Under the pieces are notes generated by a model that searched no databases, had not been told where the DNA came from, and worked only from the letters and a program-made list of their open reading frames with translations. Positions 1 through 8,901 of a DNA stretch of 64,000 bases are shown here, piece by piece. This DNA comes from an uncultured bacterium (GTDB taxonomy: Bacteria; Bacillota; Clostridia; Christensenellales; HGM11417): the NCBI GenBank assembly GCA_905215695.1, contig CAJMQN010000001.1, forward strand, positions 62,001 to 126,000. The letters run 5' to 3'. A program made the translations under genes and the position numbers. The number at the start of each line of letters is the position of its first letter. Position 1 is the stretch's first letter.

Positions 1-183
1 GAGAACGACATCAACATCGAGGGCTTGGACATGGACAAAAAGACGCTTGCGGGACTTTTGGACGTGGACAAGGAACTTTGGAGACAGGATGCCGCGGGAA
101 TTGAAGAGTTTTACGCGAAATTCGACCGTCTGCCGGACGAAATGCGCAATCAGCTCGAAAAATTGAAGGCAAATCTGAAGTAA
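1..183 (+). CDS. pckG: phosphoenolpyruvate carboxykinase (GTP), C-terminal end only
   Basis: The window opens inside a reading frame whose last 60 codons end in TAA. The peptide contains an acidic GLDMDKK stretch, then LLDVDKELWRQ, then EEFYAKFDRLPDEMRNQLEKL. This matches the C-terminal helical tail of GTP-dependent PEPCK, where ELW..E...EYY.KFGD.LP..L...L is typical. The enzyme converts oxaloacetate to phosphoenolpyruvate in the cytosol and in fermenters often works in the carboxylating direction. The catalytic core lies outside the window, so the assignment rests on the tail alone. A hairpin terminator follows 48 nt after the stop. Confidence 0.8.
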   Translation, partial: ENDINIEGLDMDKKTLAGLLDVDKELWRQDAAGIEEFYAKFDRLPDEMRNQLEKLKANLK

Positions 184-230
184 AAAAACGCAAATTATAG
201 CGAAAAAAACGCAGAGAAACAGCGAAACAA

Positions 231-261
231 CGCCCTCGGAGACATTTTCCGGGGGCGTTTT
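231..261 (+). terminator. rho-independent terminator after pckG
   Basis: CGCCCTCGG (231-239) pairs with CCGGGGGCG (249-257) through one G-T pair, followed by TTTT. It lies just downstream of the pckG stop. Confidence 0.75.
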
Positions 262-325
262 CCAATGCTTTCCAATTTTGGAGCGGTTTTTGGACAAAAA
301 AGTTTACAAAAGTTTTCTGAAATGA

Positions 326-356
326 AAAAGGACGGCTTTGTTGAGCCGTCCTTTTT
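326..356. terminator. bidirectional terminator between pckG and nifJ
   Basis: AAAAAGGACGGCT, a six-base loop, then AGCCGTCCTTTTT. The arms are flanked by A and T runs, so it can end transcription from both sides. It lies 24 nt beyond the nifJ stop. Confidence 0.85.
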
Positions 357-379
357 GAATGTGAAACTCTCGTCCGGGA

Positions 380-3300
380 TTATTCCTGACCCGCGAGTTT
401 CTTGTAGTTCTCGAGGCGAGCCTTGCTGTCGGCTTCGGTCTTTTCGAAGAGCTTTGCGGCAATCTCGGGCATCTGCTTCTTGAGGGAAGCGTAGCGAACC
501 TCGCCGCCGATAAACGCCTGATAATCGCCCGTGGGCTCCTTGGAGTCGAGCGTAAAGGGATTCTTGCCCTCTTCCGCAAGCGTGGGATTGTAGCGGTAAA
601 GCTGCCAATATCCGCACTCGACCGCCTTCTTCTCTTCGGCCTGCGTGTTGGACATGTCGATGCCGTGGTTGATGCAGGGTGCGTAGGCGATGATGAGGGA
701 AGGTCCGTGGTAAGCTTCGGCTTCCGCGAGCGCCTTGACGAGTTGGTTCTGATTGGAACCCATCGCGACCTGCGCGACATAGACGTAGCCGTAGCTCATC
801 GCCATCATGCCGAGGTCTTTCTTCTTGGTGCGCTTTCCTGCGGCGGCAAACTTCGCGATAGAGCCGGTCGGCGTGGATTTGGACGCCTGTCCGCCGGTAT
901 TCGAGTACACCTCGGTATCGACGACGAGCACATTGACGTCCTCGCCGGACGCGAGCACGTGGTCGAGTCCGCCGTAGCCGATGTCATACGCCCAGCCGTC
1001 GCCGCCGAAGATCCAAATGGACTTCTTGATGAGGCAGTCCGCGTCCTTGAGAATCTCAGCCTTCAGGGATTTCGCCTCGCACTTGTCGTTCTTGCAGGCG
1101 TTGAGCGCCACGAGAAGCTGTGCCGAAGCGGCTTTGCTGCCCTCGCCGTTCTCGAAGTTCGCGAGCCAGTTTTCGCATGCCGCCTTGCAGTCGCCCTTGG
1201 CAATCGCAAGAAGCGCCTCGACGTTCGCCTTGACCTTCGCGCGGCGCTGACCGTAAGCGAGGTTGAAGCCGAATCCGAACTCGGCGTTGTCCTCGAAGAG
1301 GCTGTTCGCCCAAGCCGGTCCCTTGCCTTCCTTGTTCTTGGTATAGGGGCAGGTGGGGGCGGAGCCGCCGTAGATGGAGGTACAGCCCGTGGCGTTCGCG
1401 ATCATCATGCGGTCGCCGAAGAGCTGGGTGATGGTCTTGATATAGGGAGTCTCGCCGCAGCCCGCGCAGGCGCCGGAGAACTCGAAGTAGGGCATGCAGA
1501 ACTGCGAACCCTTGACCGATTCCTTCTTAAACTTGGCGGAGACGTCAACCTGCTCGACGGATTTAGAAAACTCGTAGTTCTTGCCCTCGGTCTCCGCAAT
1601 CTGCGTGGCGGGCACCATGACGAGCGCCTTGTTCTTGGCGGGGCAGGTGTTGGCGCAGCTTCCGCAGCCCGTGCAGTCGAGGGGGGAGAGCTGCATGCGG
1701 AATTTGGTTCCCGCAAGTCCGGTGGTGGGACGGGTCGCAAAGCTCTCGGGAGCCTTCCCCGCGTCGGCGTCCGAAATGACGACGGGGCGGATGCAGGCGT
1801 GCGGGCAGACGAAGGAGCATTGGTTACACTGAATACAGTTCTCGGGAATCCACTGCGGAACTTTGACCGCGATGCCGCGCTTCTCGTACTGCGTCGTGCC
1901 GGTGGGGACGAATCCTCTCGGGTCGAACGCGGAAACGGGCAGGCTGTCGCCCTTCTGCGCGAGAATGGGGTGAATGAATTCCTTGAAGTACTCGTTGTCC
2001 GCAACCTCAATATACGCCGCGCCCTCGGTGGCGTTCTTCCAAGATTCGGGATACTTGATTTCCTTGATCTCGGGAATGGTCGCGTCGATTGCGTCGTGGT
2101 TCATCTTGACGACCTTCTCGCCCTTCTTGCCGTAGGACTTGACGATCGCCGCCTTCATATACTTTTCGGCGTCCGCATAGGGAATGACGTCCGCGAGCTT
2201 GAAGAAAGCCGCCTGCATGATTCCGTTGGTGCGGTTGCCGAGTCCGATCTTGCCCGCAATGGCGATAGCATCGACGTTGTAGAACTTGAGTCCCTTCTCC
2301 GCAATCTGCCGCTTCATCTCGGCGGGGATATTCTTCTCCATCTCCTCGAGGGTGTTCCAGGGGGAGTTGAGGAGGAAGATGCCGCCCTTCTTCGCGTCCG
2401 AGAGCATATCATAGCGGATGACATAAGAGGGGTTGTGGCAGGCAATGAATTCCGCCTGATCGATGAGGTAGGGGGACTGAATGGGGGTCTTGCCGAAACG
2501 CAGGTGCGAGACGGTCAAGCCGCCCGACTTCTTGGAGTCGTAAGCAAAGTAGCCCTGCGCGTAGAGGTCGGTGTGGTCGCCGATGATTTTGATGGAGTTC
2601 TTGTTCGCGCCGACGGTGCCGTCCGAACCGAGTCCGTAGAACTTGCAGCGGATGGTTCCCTCGGGCGCGGCGTCGATGAGCTCGCCCATCTCGAGGGAGG
2701 TATTCGTAACGTCATCGACGATACCGACCGTGAAGTGGTTCTTGGCGTCCTTCTTCTCCATATTGGCGTAGATTGCGCCGACCATGGTGGGGGTGAACTC
2801 CTTGGAACCGAGTCCGTACCGTCCGCCAAGCACGCGGATACCCGTGCGGTTCTGCTCCGCGAGCGCGCACACGACGTCCTGATAGAGGGGCTCGCCGAGG
2901 GAGCCGGGCTCCTTGGTGCGGTCGAGAACGGAGATGTTCTTGACGCTCTTCGGAATCGCATCGACAAACGCCTTGGTCGAGAAGGGGCGGAAGAGGCGGA
3001 CCTTTAAGACGCCGACCTTCTTGCCCGCTTTGTTCAGATAGTTGACGGTCTCCTCGCAGGTCTCCGCGCCGCTGCCCATGACGACGATGATGTCCGTCGC
3101 GTCGGGCGCGCCCACGTAGTCGAAGAGGTGATAGCTGCGCCCCGTGAGCTTGGAGACCTTGTCCATCATGGTCTGCACGATCGCCGGGGTCGCGTCGTAG
3201 TACTTGTTCGCAGCCTCGCGGTTCTGGAAGTAGATGTCGGGGTTCTGCGCCGTACCCTGCTGGTGGGGATGGTCGGGGTTGAGCGCCCGGGCGCGGAAAT

Positions 3301-3898
3301 CCTCGATGTCCTTCATATCGACGAGGGGCAGGATTTCGTCATAGTCGATGACGTCAATCTTGGAGACCTCGTGGCTGGTACGGAATCCGTCGAAGAAGTG
3401 CAGGAAGGGCACCTTCGCCTTCAGCGTGGAGAGGTGAGAAACGAGCGCGAGGTCCATAACTTCCTGAACGGAGTTGGACGCGAGCATCGCAAATCCCGTC
3501 TGGCGGCACGCCATGACGTCGGAGTGGTCTCCGAAGATGGACAGCGCGTGCGCCGCGAGCGCTCTCGCGGAGACGTGGAAGACCGCGGGCAGAAGTTCGC
3601 CGCTGATCTTGTACATGTTCGGGATCATCAGGAGAAGTCCTTGGCTTGCGGTAAAGGTGGAAGTCAGCGCACCCGCGGCAAGAGAGCCGTGCACGGCTCC
3701 GGCGGCGCCCGCTTCGGATTGCATTTCGGCGAGACGCAGGGTCTGACCGAACATGTTCTTCCTTCCGGCGGCAGCCCACTCGTCAGCGGCCTCTGCCATG
3801 GGAGAAGAAGGCGTGATCGGGTAGATCGCCGCAACGTCCGAGAACGCGTAGGCGATGTGTCCCGCGGCGGTATTCCCGTCGATGGTCATTTTCTTCAT
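380..3898 (-). CDS. nifJ: pyruvate:ferredoxin (flavodoxin) oxidoreductase
   Basis: This is a single-chain PFOR of 1,172 aa, the usual length for the fused bacterial enzyme. It oxidises pyruvate with CoA to acetyl-CoA and CO2 and reduces ferredoxin. The N-terminus carries the pyruvate-binding domain (GNTAAGHIAYAFSDVAAIYP, residues ~8-27). Two 4Fe-4S motifs sit near residues 687 (CIQCNQCSFVCPHAC) and 743 (CTGCGSCANTCPAK). The thiamine-diphosphate domain follows (GGDGWAYDIGYGG to YSNTGGQ, ~960-1005). A GGAGG ribosome site lies 9 nt before the ATG. It is monocistronic between the terminator at 326-356 and its own sigma-A promoter. It is the central pyruvate-oxidising enzyme here and supplies acetyl-CoA to AdhE and reduced ferredoxin to the hydrogenase elsewhere in the window (inference). 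Confidence 0.97.
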   Translation of the reverse strand: MKKMTIDGNTAAGHIAYAFSDVAAIYPITPSSPMAEAADEWAAAGRKNMFGQTLRLAEMQSEAGAAGAVHGSLAAGALTSTFTASQGLLLMIPNMYKISGELLPAVFHVSARALAAHALSIFGDHSDVMACRQTGFAMLASNSVQEVMDLALVSHLSTLKAKVPFLHFFDGFRTSHEVSKIDVIDYDEILPLVDMKDIEDFRARALNPDHPHQQGTAQNPDIYFQNREAANKYYDATPAIVQTMMDKVSKLTGRSYHLFDYVGAPDATDIIVVMGSGAETCEETVNYLNKAGKKVGVLKVRLFRPFSTKAFVDAIPKSVKNISVLDRTKEPGSLGEPLYQDVVCALAEQNRTGIRVLGGRYGLGSKEFTPTMVGAIYANMEKKDAKNHFTVGIVDDVTNTSLEMGELIDAAPEGTIRCKFYGLGSDGTVGANKNSIKIIGDHTDLYAQGYFAYDSKKSGGLTVSHLRFGKTPIQSPYLIDQAEFIACHNPSYVIRYDMLSDAKKGGIFLLNSPWNTLEEMEKNIPAEMKRQIAEKGLKFYNVDAIAIAGKIGLGNRTNGIMQAAFFKLADVIPYADAEKYMKAAIVKSYGKKGEKVVKMNHDAIDATIPEIKEIKYPESWKNATEGAAYIEVADNEYFKEFIHPILAQKGDSLPVSAFDPRGFVPTGTTQYEKRGIAVKVPQWIPENCIQCNQCSFVCPHACIRPVVISDADAGKAPESFATRPTTGLAGTKFRMQLSPLDCTGCGSCANTCPAKNKALVMVPATQIAETEGKNYEFSKSVEQVDVSAKFKKESVKGSQFCMPYFEFSGACAGCGETPYIKTITQLFGDRMMIANATGCTSIYGGSAPTCPYTKNKEGKGPAWANSLFEDNAEFGFGFNLAYGQRRAKVKANVEALLAIAKGDCKAACENWLANFENGEGSKAASAQLLVALNACKNDKCEAKSLKAEILKDADCLIKKSIWIFGGDGWAYDIGYGGLDHVLASGEDVNVLVVDTEVYSNTGGQASKSTPTGSIAKFAAAGKRTKKKDLGMMAMSYGYVYVAQVAMGSNQNQLVKALAEAEAYHGPSLIIAYAPCINHGIDMSNTQAEEKKAVECGYWQLYRYNPTLAEEGKNPFTLDSKEPTGDYQAFIGGEVRYASLKKQMPEIAAKLFEKTEADSKARLENYKKLAGQE

Positions 3899-3953
3899 CG
3901 GTTTTTATCCTCCATATTGAAAAACTTTTTCGATAAACTGAAATATCCTTATT

Positions 3954-3982
3954 ATTATATAGAGTTTTGGGCTTTCCGTCAA
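3954..3982 (-). promoter_or_regulatory. sigma-A promoter of nifJ
   Basis: On the minus strand TTGACG (3977-3982), a 17-bp spacer and a perfect TATAAT (3954-3959) precede nifJ. The 5' untranslated region would be about 50 nt and includes GGAGG. Confidence 0.85.
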
Positions 3983-4024
3983 ACAATTTGCGAGATTTGT
4001 GAAGGCTTTGACGAACTTTTTGTT

Positions 4025-4052
4025 TTGCAGAGACGGGGTTTTATGCTATAAT
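4025..4052 (+). promoter_or_regulatory. promoter of the ECF operon, leaderless arrangement
   Basis: TTGCAG (4025-4030), 16 bp, then TGC-TATAAT (extended -10, 4047-4052). Only six bases separate the -10 from the ecfA1 ATG at 4059, so the predicted +1 is the A of the start codon. Confidence 0.7.
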
Positions 4053-4058
4053 AATCCC

Positions 4059-4916
4059 ATGAATGCCATAGAGCTTGAAAACGTCGTGTTTTCCTACCGC
4101 AAAGAGGGGGAGGAGAACCGGGATATTTTCGAACAGCCCGCAGTAAACGGGGTCTCCTTTTCGGTGGAAGAGGGGGAATTCGTCGCGCTCGTCGGGCACA
4201 ACGGGAGCGGCAAGAGCACGATTGCCCGGCTCTTGAACGGACTCCTGCAACCGCAGAACGGGCGGGTGCTCGTCTTCGGGGAGAGCACCGCGGAGGAGAA
4301 AAAACTCTTTGAAATCCGCAAAAATCTCGGCGTTGTCTTTCAGAATCCCGACAATCAGATGGTCGCGACCATCGTCGAGGACGACATCGCCTTCGGACCC
4401 GAAAACGTGGGACTGCCCCGCGAGGAAATCGTCAAGCGGGTGGACTTCGCGCTTCATGCGGTGGGAATGGAGGAATTCCGGGAGACCGCGGGACAGCGGC
4501 TGTCCGGCGGACAGAAACAGCGCATCGCCATTGCGGGCGTGCTCGCGCTCATGCCCAAGGTCATGGTGCTGGACGAGTCCACCGCCATGCTCGACCCCAA
4601 GGGGCGCAAAGAGGTGCTCGAGGTCATCCGCCGTCTGAACAAGGAGTTTCACATCACGGTCGTCCACATTACGCACTTCATGGAAGAGGCGGCTGAGGCG
4701 GATCGGATCATCGTCTTAAACAGCGGAAAACTTGAGCTGGACGGCACCCCGAGGGAGGTCTTCGCGAATTACGAAAAGCTCCGGGAGATCGGGTTGGACG
4801 TTCCCGTCGCGAAAACCCTCGAAGTGCTCCTTGCGGCGCGGGGCGTGGAGGTCGGAGACTGTATCTTTCACGAGGAACTGGTGGAAAAGCTATGTCGATT
4901 GAAATCAAACACCTGA
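4059..4916 (+). CDS. ecfA1: ECF transporter ATPase subunit A1
   Basis: This 285-aa ATP-binding subunit belongs to the energy-coupling factor module that powers vitamin and metal uptake by exchangeable S components. Visible motifs are Walker A (GHNGSGKST), the Q-loop (FQNPDNQMVA, typical of EcfA1), signature LSGGQKQR, Walker B (VMVLDESTAMLD) and the H-loop (HITH). I chose ATG 4059, where the family alignment begins. An upstream in-frame GTG at 3999 would add 20 residues but lies upstream of the -10 box and has no ribosome site. No Shine-Dalgarno precedes 4059. The gene overlaps ecfA2 by 25 bp, consistent with an ecfA1-ecfA2-ecfT-truA operon. Confidence 0.94.
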   Translation: MNAIELENVVFSYRKEGEENRDIFEQPAVNGVSFSVEEGEFVALVGHNGSGKSTIARLLNGLLQPQNGRVLVFGESTAEEKKLFEIRKNLGVVFQNPDNQMVATIVEDDIAFGPENVGLPREEIVKRVDFALHAVGMEEFRETAGQRLSGGQKQRIAIAGVLALMPKVMVLDESTAMLDPKGRKEVLEVIRRLNKEFHITVVHITHFMEEAAEADRIIVLNSGKLELDGTPREVFANYEKLREIGLDVPVAKTLEVLLAARGVEVGDCIFHEELVEKLCRLKSNT

Positions 4917-5776
4917 CCTATATCTACAACGAAAAGACGCCCTTTCAGAAGAAGGCGATCGACGACCTCTCTCTCGAAATCGGAGAGGGGGAGTTTTTCG
5001 GTATCATCGGGCACACGGGGAGCGGCAAGAGCACGCTCATTCAGCACTTCAATGCCCTTGTCCTTCCCAAGTACGGCGAAATCCGCATCAACGGTCTCGA
5101 CCCCAAGGACAAGAAGACCAATTTAAAACTCCTGCGTGCAGGGGTGGGCATGGTGTTCCAATACCCCGAGTACCAGCTCTTCGCGGAGACGGTGTACGCC
5201 GACGTCGCATTCGGGTACAAAAATTTCTTTTCGGACAAGAAACACCCCGTCTCTCCCGAGGAGTTGGAGAACGCGGTGCGGGAGGCGATTTCTCTCGTCG
5301 GACTCGATTACGAAGAGGTGAAGGATCGTTCCCCCTTCGAGCTGTCCGGCGGACAGAAGCGGCGTGTCGCCATTGCGGGAACTATCGTGTCAAAGCCGAG
5401 CGTGCTCGTATTGGACGAGCCCACGGCGGGACTTGACCCCGAGGGCAAGCGGGAGGTGCTCGCGCTCATTCACAATCTCAAAGAGAAATGCTGTCATACG
5501 GTCGTCATGATTTCGCACGACATGGACGAGGTCGCGGCGAACTGCACCCGCGTCGCGGTCTTAAAGCGCGGAAAAATTCTGTTCTGCGAACCGCCCGCCG
5601 AGCTGTTTTTGCGCGCGGGGGAGATCGAGGCGCTCAACCTCGAACTTCCGCAGACGGTCGCGCTTGCCCGCGAACTCAACGCGCGGGGGTGGAATTTGGG
5701 GGAGACGGTGTTCACCCCCGAGTCGCTCGCGGAGGAAATCGCCGCCGAACTCGGCAAGGGGGGCGCGGCATGCTGA
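4892..5776 (+). CDS. ecfA2: ECF transporter ATPase subunit A2
   Basis: This 294-aa second ATPase of the ECF module has Walker A (GHTGSGKST), Q-loop (FQYPEYQLF, the EcfA2 form), signature LSGGQKRR, Walker B (VLVLDEPTAGLD) and H-loop (MISHDM). It would pair with EcfA1 and dock onto EcfT at the inner face of the membrane. The start lies inside the ecfA1 3' end and the stop overlaps the ecfT ATG, so translation is probably coupled along the operon. Confidence 0.95.
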   Translation: MSIEIKHLTYIYNEKTPFQKKAIDDLSLEIGEGEFFGIIGHTGSGKSTLIQHFNALVLPKYGEIRINGLDPKDKKTNLKLLRAGVGMVFQYPEYQLFAETVYADVAFGYKNFFSDKKHPVSPEELENAVREAISLVGLDYEEVKDRSPFELSGGQKRRVAIAGTIVSKPSVLVLDEPTAGLDPEGKREVLALIHNLKEKCCHTVVMISHDMDEVAANCTRVAVLKRGKILFCEPPAELFLRAGEIEALNLELPQTVALARELNARGWNLGETVFTPESLAEEIAAELGKGGAAC

Positions 5777-6591
5777 GCGATATTTCTTTCGGACAGTTCT
5801 ATCCCACAAAATCCTTCGTGCACGCAATGGACCCGCGGGCAAAGCTTCTCATCGTCATCGTTTTTATGGTGGCAATCTTTCTGGCGAGCTCGGTGGCGGC
5901 GACGGCGTTTCTGCTCCTCTTTTTGGTGCTCGCCATCATTGCGGCGCGGATTCCCGTGCGCACGATTTTCAAGAGCATCAAGCCCATTGTCTTTATCATC
6001 GTCTTTACGGCGGTCATCAATATTCTGTTCTACCGCAAGGGCAATATTCTCGTGGAGTGGTGGATTTTCCGAATCACCGACCTTGCGCTGCTCTTTTCCC
6101 TGCGCATGGCAATCCGTCTCGTCATGCTCTTTCTATCGGCGACCCTGCTGACGCTGACGACCACGCCGGTCGCGCTCACGGACGGCATCGAGAGCCTCTT
6201 AAAACCGCTCAAAGTGATTCATTTTCCGGTGCACGAATTCGCCCTCATCATGAGCATCGCCCTTCGCTTTATTCCCACGCTCATGGAGGAGACCGACCGC
6301 ATCATCCGCGCGCAGAAGGCGCGGGGCGCGGACTTCGAGAGCGGAAACATCTTCAAGAAGGCAAAAGCCCTTCTGCCCGTGCTGATTCCCCTTTTGGTGT
6401 CCGCCTTCAACCGCGCGGACGAGCTCGCGGACGCCATGGATTCGCGGTGCTATTCGGGCGCGAAGGGCAGAACCAAGATGAAAAAACTGCGCTTCGGCTG
6501 GCGGGACGGGCTGTCCGCCCTCTTTATCCTGAACACCCTTCTCTTTGTGTGTTTGGACAAATGGGTGCTTTTGTCCAGTTTCGGATTCTGA
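5770..6591 (+). CDS. ecfT: ECF transporter transmembrane subunit T
   Basis: This 273-aa membrane protein begins MLSDISFGQFYPTKSF..MDPRAKL, the characteristic EcfT N-terminus. Several hydrophobic helices follow (~25-120 and near the C-terminus). The coupling-helix motifs appear as AQKARGADF and, further on, DAMDSRCY (the A-R-G segments that contact the ATPases). ATG 5770 overlaps the ecfA2 stop in an ATGCTGA arrangement. An in-frame extension further upstream is only the out-of-frame shadow of ecfA2. Which S component partners with it cannot be read from this window. Confidence 0.94.
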   Translation: MLSDISFGQFYPTKSFVHAMDPRAKLLIVIVFMVAIFLASSVAATAFLLLFLVLAIIAARIPVRTIFKSIKPIVFIIVFTAVINILFYRKGNILVEWWIFRITDLALLFSLRMAIRLVMLFLSATLLTLTTTPVALTDGIESLLKPLKVIHFPVHEFALIMSIALRFIPTLMEETDRIIRAQKARGADFESGNIFKKAKALLPVLIPLLVSAFNRADELADAMDSRCYSGAKGRTKMKKLRFGWRDGLSALFILNTLLFVCLDKWVLLSSFGF

Positions 6592-6592
6592 T

Positions 6593-7327
6593 ATGAAACG
6601 CATTCTGCTGATACTCGAGTACGTGGGCACAAATTTCTACGGCTGGCAGCGCCAGAACGCGCTCCGCAGCGTGCAGGAGGAAGTGGAGACCGCAATCGAA
6701 AAGCTGACGGGAACCTTCTCCACCCTGCACGGGAGCGGAAGGACGGATGCGGGCGTGCACGCTTTGGGACAGGCGGCGCACTTCGATACCGAGAGCGGAA
6801 TCCCCGCGAGGCAGTACGTTTTGGGACTCAATCACTATCTGCCCCCGGACGTCAAGGTGCGGGAGGCGTACGAGGTGGAGCCGGACTTCCACGCGCGGTT
6901 CGACGCGCGAGAAAAGACCTATCTCTACCGCATGTACGTCGCGCGCGCGCAAAGTCCCGTGCGGGAGCCCTACGCTCTGCACGTGATTCCGCCCCTTGAC
7001 TACGACAAAATGTTCCGCGCGGCGCAGGATATTCCGGGCACGCATGACTTCTTTCGGCTGCACGGGCACATGAAAAAGATTACGAGCACCGTCCGCACGA
7101 TTACGGAGGCGAAATTGGAGCTGGCGGGGGAGGATTTGACCTTTACGATTACGGGAAACGGATTCCTCTACAATATGGTGCGGCTGACTGTGGGGACCCT
7201 TTTGTGGATCGGGTACGGCAAGCTCCCGGAGGACCATTTTCGGCGTCTGTTCGACCCCGCGGGGGACTGCCGCCCGGGAAAGTGCGTTGCGGGCAAGGGG
7301 CTTTTTCTGGTCCGGGTAAATTATTAA
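6593..7327 (+). CDS. truA: tRNA pseudouridine synthase A
   Basis: This 244-aa TruA modifies uridines 38-40 in the tRNA anticodon stem. The catalytic aspartate lies in GSGRTDAGVHALGQ, and the N-terminal EYVGTNFYGWQRQ block and C-terminal GNGFLYNMVRLTVGTL block are diagnostic. ATG 6593 starts one base after the ecfT stop with no Shine-Dalgarno, so translation probably depends on coupling to ecfT. The ecf-truA-rplM-rpsI order is the ancestral Firmicute arrangement. Confidence 0.95.
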   Translation: MKRILLILEYVGTNFYGWQRQNALRSVQEEVETAIEKLTGTFSTLHGSGRTDAGVHALGQAAHFDTESGIPARQYVLGLNHYLPPDVKVREAYEVEPDFHARFDAREKTYLYRMYVARAQSPVREPYALHVIPPLDYDKMFRAAQDIPGTHDFFRLHGHMKKITSTVRTITEAKLELAGEDLTFTITGNGFLYNMVRLTVGTLLWIGYGKLPEDHFRRLFDPAGDCRPGKCVAGKGLFLVRVNY

Positions 7328-7366
7328 AAAAAATCCAAAAAACCGCGTTTCGGAGCGTATTTTTGT

Positions 7367-7395
7367 TTGACAAAGCGTAGTACCTATTATAAAAT
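7367..7395 (+). promoter_or_regulatory. sigma-A promoter of rplM-rpsI
   Basis: TTGACA (7367-7372), 17 bp, TAAAAT (7390-7395). Predicted start of transcription is about 7402. Confidence 0.8.
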
Positions 7396-7401
7396 ATAGA
7401 G

Positions 7402-7516
7402 GCTTTCAACGTGCAGGTTGCGGACTTAGCCCCTCCAAAGCGTTCGGTCGCCGGAACCGATCGGACGGATACCTTGTGCGGAAAACATTTTCATGAACGA
7501 ATCAAGGAGAAAAATT
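7402..7516 (+). promoter_or_regulatory. structured leader of the rplM-rpsI transcript, candidate ribosomal-protein autoregulatory leader
   Basis: About 115 nt separate the predicted transcription start from the rplM ATG. The stretch is GC-rich with short complementary segments (for example CGGTCGCCGG then CCGATCGG), unlike the AT-rich leaders nearby. L13 leaders are known in Firmicutes. I cannot match the consensus fold by eye, so this is a candidate only. Confidence 0.35.
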
Positions 7517-7951
7517 ATGTCGAAAACATACATGGCGAAAGCATCTGAAATATCGAGAAAATGGTATATCGTAGATGCCGCCGGGATTCCGCTCGGAAGA
7601 CTCGCGAGCCAGGTTGCGTCCATTCTTCGGGGGAAGAACAAGCCGACTTATACGCCGCACGTGGACTGCGGGGATCACGTCATCGTGATCAACTGCGACC
7701 AGGCGGTGCTGACCGGAAAAAAATTGGACAAGAAGATTTACAGCTATTTCACCGGGCACGTCGGCGGCAGAAAGGAAATTCCCTACCGCAGAATGATGGA
7801 AGAGAAGTCCGACGTCGCGGTCTTTCACGCGGTGAAGGGAATGCTTCCGAAGAACAGCCTCGGAAAAAACATGATCAAGAAACTTCGCGTCTATAAGGAC
7901 GACAAACACAATCACCAGGCGCAGCAGCCCGAAGTTTTAAAATTGGTGTAA
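7517..7951 (+). CDS. rplM: 50S ribosomal protein L13
   Basis: This 144-aa L13 begins MSKTYMAKASEISRKWYIVDAAGIPLGRLAS and carries GKNKPTYTPHVDCGDHV and the GMLPKNSLGKNM block. I chose ATG 7517 because AAGGAG sits 7 nt upstream. An earlier ATG at 7493 adds eight non-conserved residues and would overlap that ribosome site. It is followed 12 nt later by rpsI, the universal rplM-rpsI pair. Confidence 0.96.
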   Translation: MSKTYMAKASEISRKWYIVDAAGIPLGRLASQVASILRGKNKPTYTPHVDCGDHVIVINCDQAVLTGKKLDKKIYSYFTGHVGGRKEIPYRRMMEEKSDVAVFHAVKGMLPKNSLGKNMIKKLRVYKDDKHNHQAQQPEVLKLV

Positions 7952-7963
7952 AGGGGAAGAGAT

Positions 7964-8377
7964 ATGGCAAAGGTAGCTTTGAAGAAGAAATTGCAATATT
8001 GGGGCACCGGCAGAAGGAAGAAGGCTGTCGCCCGCGTCCGTCTGATTCCCAACGGCAGCGGAGCCATCTCCATCAACGGAAGAACGCTCGAGGACTATTT
8101 CGGACTCGAGACGATGCACCTGATCGTCCGTCAGCCCATCGAGCTGACGCAGACCGCGGACAAGTATGACATTGCGGTCAACGTCAACGGCGGCGGCTTT
8201 ACGGGACAGGCGGGCGCAATCCGCCACGGCATCGCTCGCGCGCTCACGGTTGCGCAGCCCGAGCTTCGTCCCACCCTCAAGAAGGCAGGGTATCTCACCC
8301 GTGATCCGAGAATGAAGGAGCGCAAGAAGTACGGACTCAAGAAAGCCCGCCGCGCGCCGCAGTTCAGCAAGCGTTAA
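7964..8377 (+). CDS. rpsI: 30S ribosomal protein S9
   Basis: This 137-aa S9 has the conserved QYWGTGRRKKAVARVRL N-terminus, the RHGIARAL block and the basic C-terminus ending QFSKR, whose last residues contact P-site tRNA. AAAGGGG provides the ribosome site. A strong terminator follows. Confidence 0.97.
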   Translation: MAKVALKKKLQYWGTGRRKKAVARVRLIPNGSGAISINGRTLEDYFGLETMHLIVRQPIELTQTADKYDIAVNVNGGGFTGQAGAIRHGIARALTVAQPELRPTLKKAGYLTRDPRMKERKKYGLKKARRAPQFSKR

Positions 8378-8402
8378 CCCCGCGTTTACAAAACAATACA
8401 CG

Positions 8403-8435
8403 AAAGCCCCCGGAATGGTGTTCCGGGGGCTTTTT
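8403..8435 (+). terminator. terminator of rplM-rpsI
   Basis: AAAGCCCCCGGAA, loop TGGTG, TTCCGGGGGCTTTTT. Confidence 0.92.
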
Positions 8436-8551
8436 GGTATAATCAAACTGCATATTTGTACGAAAATATGGGAAATTATCCCATTAATATTGAACAAAAT
8501 TCAACCTCTGTAGGGCTAATATGAATTTAAATATCCTACGGAGGAAAAATA

Positions 8552-8887
8552 ATGTATTACAAATTGCACTTTAATGTCGTAGAGCGCCTGAAGTATTACA
8601 TGAAATTACGGAACATGAACGCCTATCAGCTCACGCAGAAGACGCAGTTGTCCGAAAACACGATTCCCAACCTGCTCAAGAAGAAAAACGGACTTCCGCG
8701 CTTGGACACCCAGCTCGATATTCTTCAGGGGTTAAACGTGAGTGTCAGTGAATTTTTCGGGGAGACGGAGCGGGACACGCTCGAGCCCGACGAAGAGCGA
8801 CTGTTGAACAATTATAACGAATTGGACGAGGAAAAAAAGAGAGCGCTTTTGCTCCTTATCTCCGAGGACAAGAAGGAGAAGAAGTAA
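8552..8887 (+). CDS. XRE-family helix-turn-helix regulator
   Basis: This 111-aa protein has one N-terminal Cro/CI-type HTH (residues ~10-65, with LTQKTQLSENTIPNLLKKKNG as the recognition region). A charged tail rich in Glu and Lys follows (EEKKRALLLLISEDKKEKK). GGAGG lies 7 nt before the ATG. The preceding 100 bp are AT-rich and contain GGGA-N5-TCCC (8470-8482), a possible operator. It has no operon partner and its target is unknown. Confidence 0.75.
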   Translation: MYYKLHFNVVERLKYYMKLRNMNAYQLTQKTQLSENTIPNLLKKKNGLPRLDTQLDILQGLNVSVSEFFGETERDTLEPDEERLLNNYNELDEEKKRALLLLISEDKKEKK

Positions 8888-8901
8888 ACTCGGGGAGCGT
8901 T

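Noticed and set aside
665..3007. 780-codon plus-strand open frame
   Set aside because: It is antisense to nifJ, rich in Arg, Gly, Val and Leu, has no ribosome site or family match, and is explained by GC-biased third positions of the real gene.
3999..4058. Upstream GTG start for ecfA1
   Set aside because: It adds a non-conserved 20-residue peptide, lacks a ribosome site and begins before the predicted promoter elements.
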